64,000 nt of DNA from JAXLRU01 sp046330935 (GCA_046330935.1 JAXLRU010000002.1:930001-994000); one strand, 5' to 3'; positions 9,226 to 18,326 are shown, numbered from the stretch's first letter. Notes: generated by a model not told the origin, from the sequence alone. Numbers and translations: made by a program.

Positions 9226-9471
9226 ATGGGCCTGGGTGTCGGAGTCTTCCTCCTGCTGATCGGCGCGATCCTGGCGTTCGCGGTCACCGGGGACGTCAGC
9301 GGCCTGGACATCAACGCGGTCGGCTGGATCAGCATGCTCGTGGGCCTCGTGGCCATCGGGCTGTCGCTGATGCTCGCCCGCCAGCGCGCCAACACGAGCC
9401 ACACCGAGGTGGTCGAGCGCCGCGACTACGGCAGCACCCCCACCGACTACGGCACGACCCCCCGCCTCTGA
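9226..9471 (+). CDS. DUF6458 small two-helix membrane protein
   Basis: 81 residues, with helices at about 4-21 and 32-50 joined by a short loop (DVSGLDINAVGW), then a polar Tyr/Asp-rich tail. Matches the actinobacterial DUF6458 pattern (glycine-rich first helix, ID.NAVGWI). The ATG follows GAGGTGAAACGAC, an acceptable ribosome-binding site. Function unknown; probably an inner-membrane protein. It is monocistronic and followed by a strong hairpin. Confidence 0.8.
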   Translation: MGLGVGVFLLLIGAILAFAVTGDVSGLDINAVGWISMLVGLVAIGLSLMLARQRANTSHTEVVERRDYGSTPTDYGTTPRL

Positions 9472-9509
9472 GGCGGACCCGCCTCTGAGGCGCTGAGCTC
9501 GGCAGGCCG

Positions 9510-9558
9510 ACGCCTGGTGCGTCGCGTGCGGCACGTCCGTATGCGACGCACCAGGCGT
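9510..9558. terminator. Bidirectional hairpin terminator between convergent genes
   Basis: A perfect 16-bp stem (ACGCCTGGTGCGTCGC at 9510-9525 with its complement at 9543-9558) and a 17-nt loop lies exactly between the DUF6458 gene and the convergent peptidase gene. There is no U-tract, which is common for actinobacterial terminators. Confidence 0.75.
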
Positions 9559-11388
9559 TCAGCGCGTGAGGGGCACCAGCGGCACCGGGGCGCCGTGCTC
9601 CCCGGGGCCCGCGGACGGCGTCGCGCCGGGTCCGGACTCAGTCCCGTCGGTTCCGGACGGTGCGCGGGCCGCGGACGCCGAGCTGTCGGCGTCGAGGTCG
9701 CGCGTGAACGGCTGGACGTCGCCGGTGCACACCGTCCCGGCGGCGGGGAGCTTGAGCGCGACTAGGTAGGAGACGACGGCGGCGGTGGCGCAGGCCGACG
9801 TCCCGAAGGCGGTGTGGCCCCACGAGTCGCTGGCGAGCAGCCGTGCCCCGGGCATGAGCCCGGCGAGGCGGGAGGCGCCCTCCAGCGGCGTCGCCGGGTC
9901 CCACCGCGAGCCGACCACGAGGACGGGGTGGGCGGTCGCGCGCGTGAACGGGCCGGTGTAGACGTCCTCGTCGCGCGCCGTCCACGTGCTCTCGGCGCAG
10001 GGGGCGGACGCCCACAGCCACGGCAGCCCGAAGTGGGGCGCGCGGGCCTGGGTGCTGGCGGCCTTGTCGGCCCAGGTGCGGGCGTCGTCGGGGTTGCGGC
10101 TGTCGCTGCAGATCACCGCCGCGTAGCCCTCGGCGGAGGTGTCGACGGGGCCGGACTGCGCGGGCGCGACGGCGCTGCCTCGCGCGGACGGGCGGAACCC
10201 GCGGTCGGTCCACTCCCGGGCGAGCTCGCGACGGGCGGCCCGCTGGTCGGCCGGATCGGCGCCGGGCCGCACGAGGCGCCACAGGGCCGAGACGACGTCG
10301 TCGAGCAGCGTCGCGGCCTCGGGGTCGTAGAGGTCGCGCAGGAGGGCCCCGACGACGTCGGCGTAGCTGAGCGAGAGCCGCTCACCCTGATCCGCGACGG
10401 TGACCGGGCCCCGCTGCAACCGGGCCATGACCGCGGCGAAGGCCGCGGCAGGGTCCTCCGCGAGCCCGGCCAGGCGGCAGCGATCGGGCCCGGCCTGCGC
10501 GCACCGCCGCCAGATCTCGCGGGTGGCGCGCCAGGCGCTGTCGCCGGCGCGCAGGCGGTCGCCGGCGGGGACGAAGCGGGTGGCGTCGCTGCCGCGCCAC
10601 GCGAGCGGGTCGACCGCGCCGTCGAGGGCCAGCGCCCGCACGCGGTCGGGGAAGAGGTTCGCGTAGAGCGTCCCCAGGTAGGTGCCGTAGGAGAAGCCGA
10701 GGAACGTCAGCTGCGGCTCGCCCAGGGCGCGGCGGACGACGTCGAGGTCGCGGGCCGCCTCCGTGCTCGAGGCCGCGTCGGCGAGGCCGCCCCGGCGCTG
10801 GGCGCAGGCCCGGCCGAAGGCCGCGGCCGCGGCGACCGCGGCGTCCTGTTCCGAGGAGCCGAGCGGGAACGAGGGGCGCAGCGGAGCGAGCACGGTCTGC
10901 TGGTCGCTGCCCGTGCGGAAGCAGCGGACGGGGTCGCTGAACCCCTGGCCCCGGGGGTCGACGCCCACGACGTCGAAGCGCCGCAGCAGCGACGGCGGCA
11001 GGTAGTCGGGGGCGGTCAGCGCGGCGAGCACCGCCGAGGCTCCGGGGCCGCCCGGGTTGATCAGCAGCGTGCCGATCCGGTGGGCGGGGTCGGCGGCGCG
11101 CAGCCGGCCGAGCGCGAGCTCCACCGTGCGCCCGCCCGGGTCGTCGTAGTCCTCGGGCACCCGGAGGGATGCGCACTCGCCGTCGCCGCCGTAGCAGTCG
11201 TACCAGTTGAGGCCGGGGGTGGGGACGGCGTCGACGAGGCGGTGCTCGCGGTCGTCGGCGGGGGTGGCCGCCGAGGCGGGGACGGCGAGCGCGCCGAGGG
11301 CGAACGCCGCCACGAGGGGGACGGCGACAGCCCGGGGGCGGCGCCATTGCGGACGAGGGCGTGCGGGGCGCAGGGATGCCGTGGGCAC
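9559..11388 (-). CDS. Secreted alpha/beta-hydrolase, S33 (tripeptidyl aminopeptidase-like)
   Basis: 609 residues from the GTG at 11388, which has GGAG at a good distance; the longer frame to 11592 is not needed. An Arg-rich n-region and hydrophobic core ending in AVPASAA form a Sec signal peptide. The mature enzyme has the oxyanion segment INPGGPGAS, nucleophile Ser about 233 in GFSYGTYLG, acid Asp in VGSRWDPATP and His in SWGHTAFG. The C-terminal TAP-like domain carries paired cysteines. Family members cleave N-terminal tripeptides or process secreted proteins. It is monogenic, and hairpins flank both sides. Confidence 0.88.
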   Translation of the reverse strand: MPTASLRPARPRPQWRRPRAVAVPLVAAFALGALAVPASAATPADDREHRLVDAVPTPGLNWYDCYGGDGECASLRVPEDYDDPGGRTVELALGRLRAADPAHRIGTLLINPGGPGASAVLAALTAPDYLPPSLLRRFDVVGVDPRGQGFSDPVRCFRTGSDQQTVLAPLRPSFPLGSSEQDAAVAAAAAFGRACAQRRGGLADAASSTEAARDLDVVRRALGEPQLTFLGFSYGTYLGTLYANLFPDRVRALALDGAVDPLAWRGSDATRFVPAGDRLRAGDSAWRATREIWRRCAQAGPDRCRLAGLAEDPAAAFAAVMARLQRGPVTVADQGERLSLSYADVVGALLRDLYDPEAATLLDDVVSALWRLVRPGADPADQRAARRELAREWTDRGFRPSARGSAVAPAQSGPVDTSAEGYAAVICSDSRNPDDARTWADKAASTQARAPHFGLPWLWASAPCAESTWTARDEDVYTGPFTRATAHPVLVVGSRWDPATPLEGASRLAGLMPGARLLASDSWGHTAFGTSACATAAVVSYLVALKLPAAGTVCTGDVQPFTRDLDADSSASAARAPSGTDGTESGPGATPSAGPGEHGAPVPLVPLTR

Positions 11389-11694
11389 GGGTGCGGCTCC
11401 GATCGCTGGTCGTGGGCCTGGACGCGGGCCGGGGCCCGTCGGGTCAGGCCGCTCCGTCGCGTCCCGCTGCTGTTCCAGCGATGCCTCGTCGCACCCGCCG
11501 CGGGACACGCTAGGGACCCAACAGGGCACGGAGAGTGAAAGTGCCCGAATTGTGATGCTTCCGACGTGTGAACGTGCGCTGCGGGTAGCCACCTTGCCCG
11601 GTCTCGGCGGACATGTCGTGACGAAACGTCACCGCCGTCATGAACGATCAGCGCTCATTCGGGCCGCAAAGGCCCTAGGTTGGTCGTGGAACGC

Positions 11695-11850
11695 GACCGC
11701 CGCGCCGTTCCTGCGGCGGTCAGGTGCGGTCCCAGTGAGCCGGTCGGCGGCACCTGCCGGCGGCCGGCGTCCCAGGTGGGCGGATCGATGGCCCGGATCC
11801 GGGGACGGGCGGGGTGGCTCGACGGGCGGGCGCCCCTGTGGCGCCCGCCC
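11695..11850. repeat. Two intergenic palindromes in the 0.66-kb gap upstream of the peptidase gene
   Basis: The region 11389-12049 holds the peptidase leader and no supported gene. It contains a 9-bp perfect stem (11695-11703 with 11713-11721). It also contains an 11-bp perfect stem, GGGCGGGCGCC at 11824-11834 with its complement at 11840-11850 and a 5-nt loop. They may act as terminators or transcript ends; this is unproven. Confidence 0.45.
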
Positions 11851-11995
11851 GGACGCGCCGGACCGAGGCGCCGTGCGCCACCCGGTCGACCGCGCTGCTC
11901 ATGGGGCCGGCCTGTGGATCGTCCCGCTGCCGTCCGCCCCTGGCGGGGCCGGTTCGGCGTCCCCCGCGTGCGCGATCCCGAGGGCTGAGGACGAC

Positions 11996-12030
11996 GACGG
12001 CGGGCGGCCCGCACCGGGCCACCCGCCGTC
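11996..12030 (-). terminator. Hairpin terminator downstream of the DUF305-like gene
   Basis: A 15-bp stem with one mismatch (11996-12010 with 12016-12030) and a 5-nt loop, about 20 bp past the stop of the DUF305-like gene on the minus strand. Confidence 0.65.
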
Positions 12031-12049
12031 GCGCACTGCCGGGGCATGC

Positions 12050-12658
12050 TCAGGGCAGCTGCCCGAGCAGCTCCGTGAGGTCGGAGATCGTGCCGCCCTG
12101 ACGCTCGACGACATCGTTGGCGAAGGACAGGGCCTCGCCGTTCTTGCCCTTCTTCTGCTCGTCCTGCGCAGCGGTCAGCGAGCCCTTGAGACTCTCGATG
12201 ATCTTGCCGACCCAGGCCTTGTCGAACGCGGCGCCGTTGAGGCCCTCGAGGGCGGTGACGTCCTTCGCCGCGAGCACCCCGGCCATGCCGGCGTGGTCGG
12301 CGGGCTTGATGTTGGCGGCCTGCACGCCCCAGCCGTCGAGCCACCCGCCGAGGTCGGCGATCTCGCCCGCCTGGTCGTCGGAGAGGTCGGTGGCGGCGCC
12401 CTTGACGTCCTCGTTCTGCGACTTCGACTGCGCCAGCCCGATCAGCTGCACGACCTGCAGGCGGTTGGCGAACATCATCGTCGCGAAGTCGACGTCGGCC
12501 TGGTTGTGGTCGCCGGTCGCGTGGTCGCCGGAGTACTCGGGCGTGGCCACGGACGGTGCGGCCGGGGTCTCCCCGGCGTCACTGCACCCGCTCAGCCCGA
12601 ACGTGGCGACGGCGAGGACGGCGACGGGCAGCGCCAGGGCGCGCCTCCTGCGGATCAT
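12050..12658 (-). CDS. DUF305-like lipoprotein lacking the canonical His pair
   Basis: 202 residues from the ATG at 12658, preceded by GAGGAA. Lipoprotein signal with lipobox LSGC (Cys about 25). The rest is a DUF305 four-helix domain: the ADVDFATMM helix and the AEIADLGGWLDGWG helix align well with the family. DUF305 proteins normally carry a metal-binding IPHH in the first helix, and here the matching position reads MMFANRLQ, so the ligands are lost. It may be a structural or divergent paralogue. A terminator hairpin follows. Confidence 0.75.
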   Translation of the reverse strand: MIRRRRALALPVAVLAVATFGLSGCSDAGETPAAPSVATPEYSGDHATGDHNQADVDFATMMFANRLQVVQLIGLAQSKSQNEDVKGAATDLSDDQAGEIADLGGWLDGWGVQAANIKPADHAGMAGVLAAKDVTALEGLNGAAFDKAWVGKIIESLKGSLTAAQDEQKKGKNGEALSFANDVVERQGGTISDLTELLGQLP

Positions 12659-12823
12659 GGGGGGTGTTCCTCTCGGTGTGACGGGCCGGTCCGGACGTCG
12701 CCGCCGCGACGCCGCCGGCAGGCAGCCGGTGCTCGGGACGGGTGCCCGATCGGCGTGCCTGGCCGCGCGCGCCGTCGGGCGCTTCCACTGCGCCGACAGC
12801 ATAGGAGCCGTTCCTGGGCGTCG

Positions 12824-12895
12824 TCACTGCACGTCGTCGCGGAAGGGGTCGACGGCCTCGGATCGGTCCCCCTGCGGCCGCTGGTGATCACGCAT
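12824..12895 (-). CDS. Possible 23-residue small peptide ORF
   Basis: A short frame encodes a charged, Arg/Asp-rich peptide (MRDHQRPQGDRS then EAVDPFRDDVQ). The ATG at 12895 is preceded by a purine-rich GGAGAGGAGAAG, one of the strongest ribosome-binding sites in the window, sitting in an otherwise gene-free stretch (12659-13094). No family was recognised. It could be a real small protein, a leader peptide, or chance. Confidence 0.35.
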   Translation of the reverse strand: MRDHQRPQGDRSEAVDPFRDDVQ

Positions 12896-13094
12896 CGTGA
12901 CTTCTCCTCTCCTCGGCGTCGCCGCACCGCCCCTCGGTGCACGGGCCCGCCTCGCTCCCGGGACCTCCGGCACGGTTGCGCAGAACCTGTGACCAACTCG
13001 CGTGGCGGTGATCCGAGCACGGGACCTTGGCCCGACGGCGTCACGGAAGGCTCGGCCGAGACTCGAGGTCAGCCCGCGCGATGAAGGAGTCGGT

Positions 13095-13949
13095 ATGGCC
13101 GAGCAGATCACTGCGGTCGCCGTCCGCGACTACGCCCTGAGCAGCTGCGCACCGGCGGGCGTGGCCAGCATCGTCGTCGCACCCGTGGGCGCCGTCGCCG
13201 CGCCCGTCACCGTGCTCCTGCCCGGATGGGGGCTCGGCAAGGAGTCGATGCTGGGCGCCGCCTACCGGATGGCCGCCGGGGGCTGCGTGGCCGTCGTCCC
13301 CGATCTGTGGCTGCACGGCGAGCGCGCGGAGCCCGGCGGCTTCACCCACCGGGTGGGCGACGTCTACCCGGCGCGGTCGGGACTGGACGAGGCCGTGCTG
13401 TTCCACCGCGTCGTCGCGCAGACCGTGGACGACGTGACCGCCGTCCTCGACGCCCTCGACGGCGACCCCCGCTGCGACGTCTCGCGCGTGGGCCTCGTCG
13501 GCTACTGCGTCGGCGGGTACGCCGCCTACGCCCTCTTCGCGCGGATGAAGCGGATCAGCGCGGCCGCCGCGCTGCACGCCGTCCCCACCTTCACCCGGCG
13601 CTGGATCGACATGGTCGACGAGGCGTGCGGCGCCGACCCCGCCCGGGCCGCCGCCATCCACTCCCAGCCCGGCGCCACCGCCGACTACACGGCCTTCGTC
13701 GACCGGATCGACCCCGCGGCCGACCTCGCCGACGCCGGCGCCCGCGCGCTGCTGATGCTCACCGGCAGCCGCGACACCACGCACCCCACGCACTACACCG
13801 TCGAGCACCACCGCCGGCTCGTCTCGCACTGGGGCGACCACCCCGAGCGGCTGCGCCTGGCCCTGCTCGACGAGGGGCACCGGTACTCCGCCGAGGCCGA
13901 GAAGCTCGCCACCGCCTGGGTCCTCGCGCACCTCGACGACGAGGGCTGA
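13095..13949 (+). CDS. Dienelactone-hydrolase-like alpha/beta hydrolase (Cys nucleophile)
   Basis: 284 residues. The ATG at 13095 has AAGGAG five bases upstream; the longer frame to 13002 lacks this. The nucleophile motif is GYCVGGYAAY with Cys about 138, the G-x-C-x-G-G pattern of dienelactone hydrolases rather than the usual Ser. Candidate acid and base are Asp in LTGSRDTTH and His in DEGHRYSAE. No signal peptide, so cytoplasmic. The substrate is unknown; the family includes carboxymethylenebutenolidase and broader esterases. It converges on the deaminase-fold gene. Confidence 0.8.
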   Translation: MAEQITAVAVRDYALSSCAPAGVASIVVAPVGAVAAPVTVLLPGWGLGKESMLGAAYRMAAGGCVAVVPDLWLHGERAEPGGFTHRVGDVYPARSGLDEAVLFHRVVAQTVDDVTAVLDALDGDPRCDVSRVGLVGYCVGGYAAYALFARMKRISAAAALHAVPTFTRRWIDMVDEACGADPARAAAIHSQPGATADYTAFVDRIDPAADLADAGARALLMLTGSRDTTHPTHYTVEHHRRLVSHWGDHPERLRLALLDEGHRYSAEAEKLATAWVLAHLDDEG

Positions 13950-13976
13950 AGGGCTACCGGACGGACGCGGCGCCAG

Positions 13977-15206
13977 TCACTTGGCGGCGGCGAGAGTGGC
14001 CAGGGCGGCGACGGCCTTGTCGGCCACGTCGGCGACCCTTGAGCGGAAATCTGCGAGCGCGGCCTCCGTGAGGGGGGTGATGCACGCGACCGCACGGAGC
14101 GCCAGCATGCCGGGGAGCGCCGCCCCGGGGGGTTTGCCGCCGGACGCCAGGGCGATCCGCCGACCCTGAGCAGTGCGTGCGACTCTGATCACGGCCTCGT
14201 CCGCGGCTTTCACGAGGTCGGCTCGGTACTGGGAGAAGTCGGGATCGGCCGGACCAGCCCAGGGCACATCCCCGAACGCGTCCGGATGGGCGTCGAGATG
14301 GGACGCCTGGTATTCGGCTTCCTGCACCACGCGTCGGTACTGCAGGCTCCAGGAGTCGAGGGCGGCGATGGCGGCATCAGCTCGCGCCCTCACCCGCTCT
14401 GCGTGGGACGTGAAGTCCTTGTGGAAGAGCCAGCTGTGCCAGGCCACGGTCACGGCGTCTTTCAGGGCAACATTCGAGAAGATCTTCGGCTCCCGACCAT
14501 AGGTTCTGGTGGCGGCGTCCAGGGCGTCGGTCACACGTGCGCACTGCTCCTTCGTGAATCGCGCGAAGCGTTGCCTGACCAGGAGTTCCTCGTGGGGGAC
14601 GGGGTAGTTCTCGACGGAGTGGTACACGGTCGTGGCGGCGTGCAAGGTCTCGCTCAGGAGGGCGTGACACGATCCAGGTGCTCGGCTCCGGCGGGGGTCA
14701 CCCTCCTTTCCGTCTGTCGAATCCCATTTCTTCTGTTGCTTCTCCGCCCAAGTCTGGTCGCACGGCTTGCGTTCGGTGTACATGTCGAGGACGCGCCACT
14801 TCTCGGGGGAATCGTCCCCCGTCGGGGTCGCGTCGAAGTGTGCGCCCTCAGCTGCGGCCCAGCGCAGCAATTGTTCTTCGGTGTGAAACTCTCCGCGCTG
14901 GCTCCCGGCGTGGTGGACCTTGTAGGGAATCGCTGCTCCCTTGACTGCAGGGTGTCGGAGCCGGATCCATCCCACGTTCTTCTGTGAGGTCGTCTGATTC
15001 GCTTTCACGCGCGCGTCGAAGGCGCTGCTCTCCTGCCATCCACCGGCCGGCGCCAGCTTGGCGACGTAGCGGCGCACAGGGAAGGTCCCCCCCGTGACGG
15101 TCGGCACGGGCAGCTCCGCCGCGTCATCGGCCGCCGTTTCACGGGGATCGCTGGGCGTCGGCGCCGTGACGTAGGGCGTCAGCGTGTCGTCGGGCCGTGA
15201 CTGCAT
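13977..15206 (-). CDS. Deaminase-fold (nucleic-acid/nucleotide deaminase-like) protein
   Basis: About 409 residues from the ATG at 15206; the start is uncertain, no good ribosome-binding site is visible, and the frame reaches 15320. A zinc-dependent deaminase signature is readable: HTEEQLL (His about 108, Glu about 110), then YTERKPC (Cys about 149), a charged insert of about 30 residues, a second Cys about 180 in GSCHALL, and VYHSVENY. This resembles the toxin-type deaminases found in bacterial polymorphic toxins. The C-terminal half is helical and unrecognised. GC is visibly lower than in neighbours, suggesting transfer. No signal peptide, secretion tag or obvious immunity gene is adjacent. 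Confidence 0.65.
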   Translation of the reverse strand: MQSRPDDTLTPYVTAPTPSDPRETAADDAAELPVPTVTGGTFPVRRYVAKLAPAGGWQESSAFDARVKANQTTSQKNVGWIRLRHPAVKGAAIPYKVHHAGSQRGEFHTEEQLLRWAAAEGAHFDATPTGDDSPEKWRVLDMYTERKPCDQTWAEKQQKKWDSTDGKEGDPRRSRAPGSCHALLSETLHAATTVYHSVENYPVPHEELLVRQRFARFTKEQCARVTDALDAATRTYGREPKIFSNVALKDAVTVAWHSWLFHKDFTSHAERVRARADAAIAALDSWSLQYRRVVQEAEYQASHLDAHPDAFGDVPWAGPADPDFSQYRADLVKAADEAVIRVARTAQGRRIALASGGKPPGAALPGMLALRAVACITPLTEAALADFRSRVADVADKAVAALATLAAAK

Positions 15207-15871
15207 CACGACTGGAGCGAGGGGGCATCGATCCCTGTCCGTGGGGACGGGGAGATGCACAGGCACCTGGCGCCACGTGGGCGTCCTGTGGGCAGACCTC
15301 GCGAACTCCACCGGCGCCACCGTTCCGTCGTCCGACAGCTACTCAACGTAGACCCTGCTGATGGTCCTGAGAGGTCGTCGCGGAGACAGTGGGGGATGTG
15401 TCCGAGCGGTGGCCTGGGGTGCTGGGGCGACAAACGAATCCGGGGGCCGCGGCAGCGCCGTCCACGCTGGTCGCGACCCCCGGAACGGTCGCCAGGGTGC
15501 CTGACTGCGCCTCGTTGCGCCGGCAGCTCCTCCTCCGCGGCTCGACGGGTCGGTGTCCGTCGAGCGCATCGGTGGCGCCGCGGTGCGGAGGGGTACCCAC
15601 CCGTCTCCCGCCGGGGAGTACCTGCTGCACCGCCGGGAACGCTACCAGGTGGTAGCCAACGAGTCCCGGTCGTGACCGACGAGCGTGAGCAAAAGCACGA
15701 CGAGCGGTTCGTGGGAGCGGCAGGATGGGGAGCTTGTCCGCGTGCGGGCAGCGATCCGCCGCTCAGGTCTTCATGTCGGCTTCGTCGCGAGGCCCTCCCG
15801 CGTTCACTCTCCGGCCAGGGCCGGCCACCTAGCGTCCGGGTGCCGAGTCGTCCCCGCGCCGGAGGTCCGTG
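15207..15871. other. 665-bp stretch without a supportable gene
   Basis: Between the deaminase-fold gene and the PhoX-like gene. All open frames here have low-complexity, shadow-like translations. Nothing beyond the presumed leaders of the two flanking divergent genes is supported. Together with the lower GC of the adjacent gene this may be a decayed insertion. Confidence 0.5.
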
Positions 15872-17974
15872 ATGCCCCGCCCCCTCTCCCTGCCCCTGCT
15901 GCGCACGCCCGGACACGGCGGCCGCAGCTCCATGACCTGCCTGTACCGCTGCGGCAACGCCTGCGACCACCCAGTACCCAACACCTCGGACAACGAGGTG
16001 CTCACCGACCTCGTGTCCGACGTCTCCCGCCGCGGGCTGCTGCGCAGCGGCGCCGTGGGCGCGCTCGTCGTCGGGCTCGGCTCCTCGGGGGCTTTGGCGG
16101 GCGGGACGCCCGCGGCGGCCACGCGGCGTCCCGGGGTGCCCGGCGCTCCCGGACCCGCTCGTCCGGCGACGCCGCTCACCCCGAGCTTCCGCGCGATCCC
16201 CCCGAACACCCTCGACGCCGTCGTCGTGCCCAACGGGTACGACCACGCGGTGGTGATCCGCTGGGGCGACCCGGTCGTGCCGGGCGCGCCTGCGTTCGAC
16301 GTCACGAAGCAGTCCGCGCGCGCCCAATCGCTGCAGTTCGGTTACAACAACGACTTCGTGGCGCTGCTGCCGATCCCCGGCCAGCCCGGCCGCGGCCTGC
16401 TCGTCGTCAACCACGAGTACACCAACGAGAACCTCATGTTCCCCGGCTACACGACGCCGGACGCGATGACCGTGGCGCAGCTGGAGACGGCGATGGCCGC
16501 GCACGGCATGTCGGTGGTCGAGGTCGAGCGGGCCGGCGCCACCGGCGAATGGCGGCTGACCTGCGGCGGGCCGCGCCGGTACAACCGCCGGATCACCGTC
16601 CTGGCCACGCCGTTCGCGCTCACCGGCCCCGCCGCCGGCTCGACCCTCCTGCGCACGGCCGCCGACCCGGCCGGGCGCACCGTCGTCGGCGCCCTCAACA
16701 ACTGCTCGGGCGGGGTCACCCCGTGGGGGACGGTGCTGTCGGGCGAGGAGAACATCAACCAGTACTTCGTGGGCGGCGACGGCGTGCCCGAGGCCGACAA
16801 GCCGGCGCTGGCCCGCTACGGCATCTCGACGACGGCCCGCTACCCCAGTGGCAGCCGCAAGTGGGAGCGCGCGCAGGAGCGCTTCGACCTGAGCAAGCAC
16901 CCGCACGAGGCCAACCGCTTCGGCTGGATCGTCGAGCTCGACCCGTTCGACCCGGCCGCCCCGCCGCGCAAGCACACCGCGATGGGCCGCCTCAAGCACG
17001 AGGGCGCCAACGTCATCCTCTCGCGCAGCGGCAAGGCCGTCGCGTACATGGGCGACGACGAGCGCTTCGACTACCTGTACAAGTTCGTCTCCTCGGGCAC
17101 GTTCACCCCCGGGACGTCGTCGGCCGCCCGCCGCCGCAACCTCACCCTGCTGGAGTCGGGCACCCTCTACGTCGCGAGGTTCGGCTTCACGAGCGCCTCG
17201 GAGATCGACGGCACGGGCGCGCTGCCCGCCGACGGAGCCTTCGACGGCACCGGTCAGTGGCTGCCGCTCGCGAGCGGGACGACGTCCCACGTGCCGGGCA
17301 TGAGCGTCGAGGAGGTGCTCGTGCACACCCGCCTGGCCGCCGACAAGGTCGGCGCGACCAAGCTGGACCGGCCCGAGGACGTCCAGCCGAACCCCGTCAC
17401 GGGCAAGATCTACGCGGCGCTGACGAACAACAGCAACCGCGGCGTCGGCACCTACGCGAAGGCCGACGAGGTGAACCCCCGCAACGCCAACAAGCACGGG
17501 CACGTCCTGGAGATCACCGAGGACGGCGGCGACCACACGTCGCTGACGTTCACCTGGCAGGTGCCGATCGTCTGCGGCGACCCCGCGGCGCCCGACACCT
17601 GGTTCGCGGGCTACGACAAGACCAAGGTGTCGCCGATCTCCTGCCCCGACAACGTGGCGTTCGACGGCTCCGGCAACCTGTGGATCGCCACCGACGGCAA
17701 CGCGCTGGGCAGCAACGACGGCCTGTTCGTGACGCCGCTGGCCGGCCCCGAGCGCGGCCACCTCAAGCAGTTCCTCACCGTTCCGGTCGGCGCCGAGACG
17801 TGCGGTCCGTTCCTCACCGGCGACGACAGGTCGGTGTTCGTGGCCGTGCAGCACCCCGGCGAGCTCGACGGCGCCTCCGTGGAGAACCCCGCCTCCACCT
17901 GGCCGGACGGCGGGATCGCCAAGCCCGGCGTCGTCGTCACCTGGCGGCTGGACGGCGGGCGCATCGGCTCCTGA
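15872..17974 (+). CDS. PhoX-family alkaline phosphatase-like protein (DUF839), Tat-exported
   Basis: 700 residues. The ATG at 15872 follows GGAGG by six bases. An N-terminal cytoplasmic stretch precedes a twin-arginine signal, SRRGLLRSGAVGALVVGLG, at about 53-71, so the folded protein is exported. The body matches the DUF839/PhoX beta-propeller family: GYDHAVVIRWGDP, LLVVNHEYTNENLMFPGY, GGVTPWGTVLSGEENINQYF, and the C-terminal DNVAFDGSGNLWIATDG. PhoX enzymes use Ca/Fe cofactors to release phosphate from esters outside the membrane. Phosphate regulation is expected but no PHO box was identified. A long palindrome follows the stop codon. Confidence 0.88.
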   Translation: MPRPLSLPLLRTPGHGGRSSMTCLYRCGNACDHPVPNTSDNEVLTDLVSDVSRRGLLRSGAVGALVVGLGSSGALAGGTPAAATRRPGVPGAPGPARPATPLTPSFRAIPPNTLDAVVVPNGYDHAVVIRWGDPVVPGAPAFDVTKQSARAQSLQFGYNNDFVALLPIPGQPGRGLLVVNHEYTNENLMFPGYTTPDAMTVAQLETAMAAHGMSVVEVERAGATGEWRLTCGGPRRYNRRITVLATPFALTGPAAGSTLLRTAADPAGRTVVGALNNCSGGVTPWGTVLSGEENINQYFVGGDGVPEADKPALARYGISTTARYPSGSRKWERAQERFDLSKHPHEANRFGWIVELDPFDPAAPPRKHTAMGRLKHEGANVILSRSGKAVAYMGDDERFDYLYKFVSSGTFTPGTSSAARRRNLTLLESGTLYVARFGFTSASEIDGTGALPADGAFDGTGQWLPLASGTTSHVPGMSVEEVLVHTRLAADKVGATKLDRPEDVQPNPVTGKIYAALTNNSNRGVGTYAKADEVNPRNANKHGHVLEITEDGGDHTSLTFTWQVPIVCGDPAAPDTWFAGYDKTKVSPISCPDNVAFDGSGNLWIATDGNALGSNDGLFVTPLAGPERGHLKQFLTVPVGAETCGPFLTGDDRSVFVAVQHPGELDGASVENPASTWPDGGIAKPGVVVTWRLDGGRIGS

Positions 17975-18010
17975 CGCGCCGTGCGGGCGGCGTCCGGCGT
18001 CCCTGCCGGT

Positions 18011-18081
18011 CCAGATGCGCCCGTTCCGTGAGGACACGCCGAGCCCCGATCGGCGTGTCCTCACGCAGGAGGGGCATCTGG
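18011..18081. terminator. Long imperfect palindrome after the PhoX-like gene (repeat family A)
   Basis: Arms at 18011-18042 and 18050-18081 pair over an 8-bp outer stem starting CCAGATGC and a 16-bp perfect inner stem, CGTGAGGACACGCCGA, with an 8-bp internal mismatch. It lies between convergent genes and probably terminates both. Its arm aligns with the palindrome at 48610-48677, so it is also a dispersed repeat. Confidence 0.7.
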
Positions 18082-18104
18082 CCCCACGGGAGGGGGCGCG
18101 CGAC

Positions 18105-18313
18105 CTACTGCAGCTCCGCCGTGACGGCGTTCAGCTTCACGTTGGAGCCGCCCGCACCGGTGCTGAGCGTGAGCAGCCCGTCGGTCACGGGGACGACGAC
18201 CGAGCCGCTGCGCTGGCCGAAGACGACGCCGATCCGGCGCGCGTGACGAACCGGCGCCACGACACGGGCGTCCCGTCGAGCAGGGGCACGCCCTCGGCAT
18301 CGACCTTCTCGAC
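18105..18313 (-). pseudogene. Decayed partial duplicate of the 3' end of the PA14 protein gene
   Basis: Translating the minus strand gives VDAEGVPLLDGTP in one frame. In another frame it gives VVVPVTDGLLTLSTGAGG then NVKLNAVTAELQ, ending at a TAG. These match the last 60 or so residues of the intact upstream gene (DAEGVPLVAGTP; AVVPVTDGRLTLTTGTGG; NVKLNYVTVELR). The remnant starts about 12 bp after the intact gene's stop. It is frameshifted around 18215-18245 and has no start, so it is a dead tandem copy. Confidence 0.8.
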
Positions 18314-18326
18314 CGCGGGGCGCCGG

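Noticed and set aside
15390..15460. tRNA-like string (TGTCCGAGCGGTGGCC) suggesting a tRNA-Ser/Leu
   Set aside because: It looks like a D-arm, but no pairing acceptor stem, anticodon stem or T-arm follows at the right distances. At most a chance resemblance.
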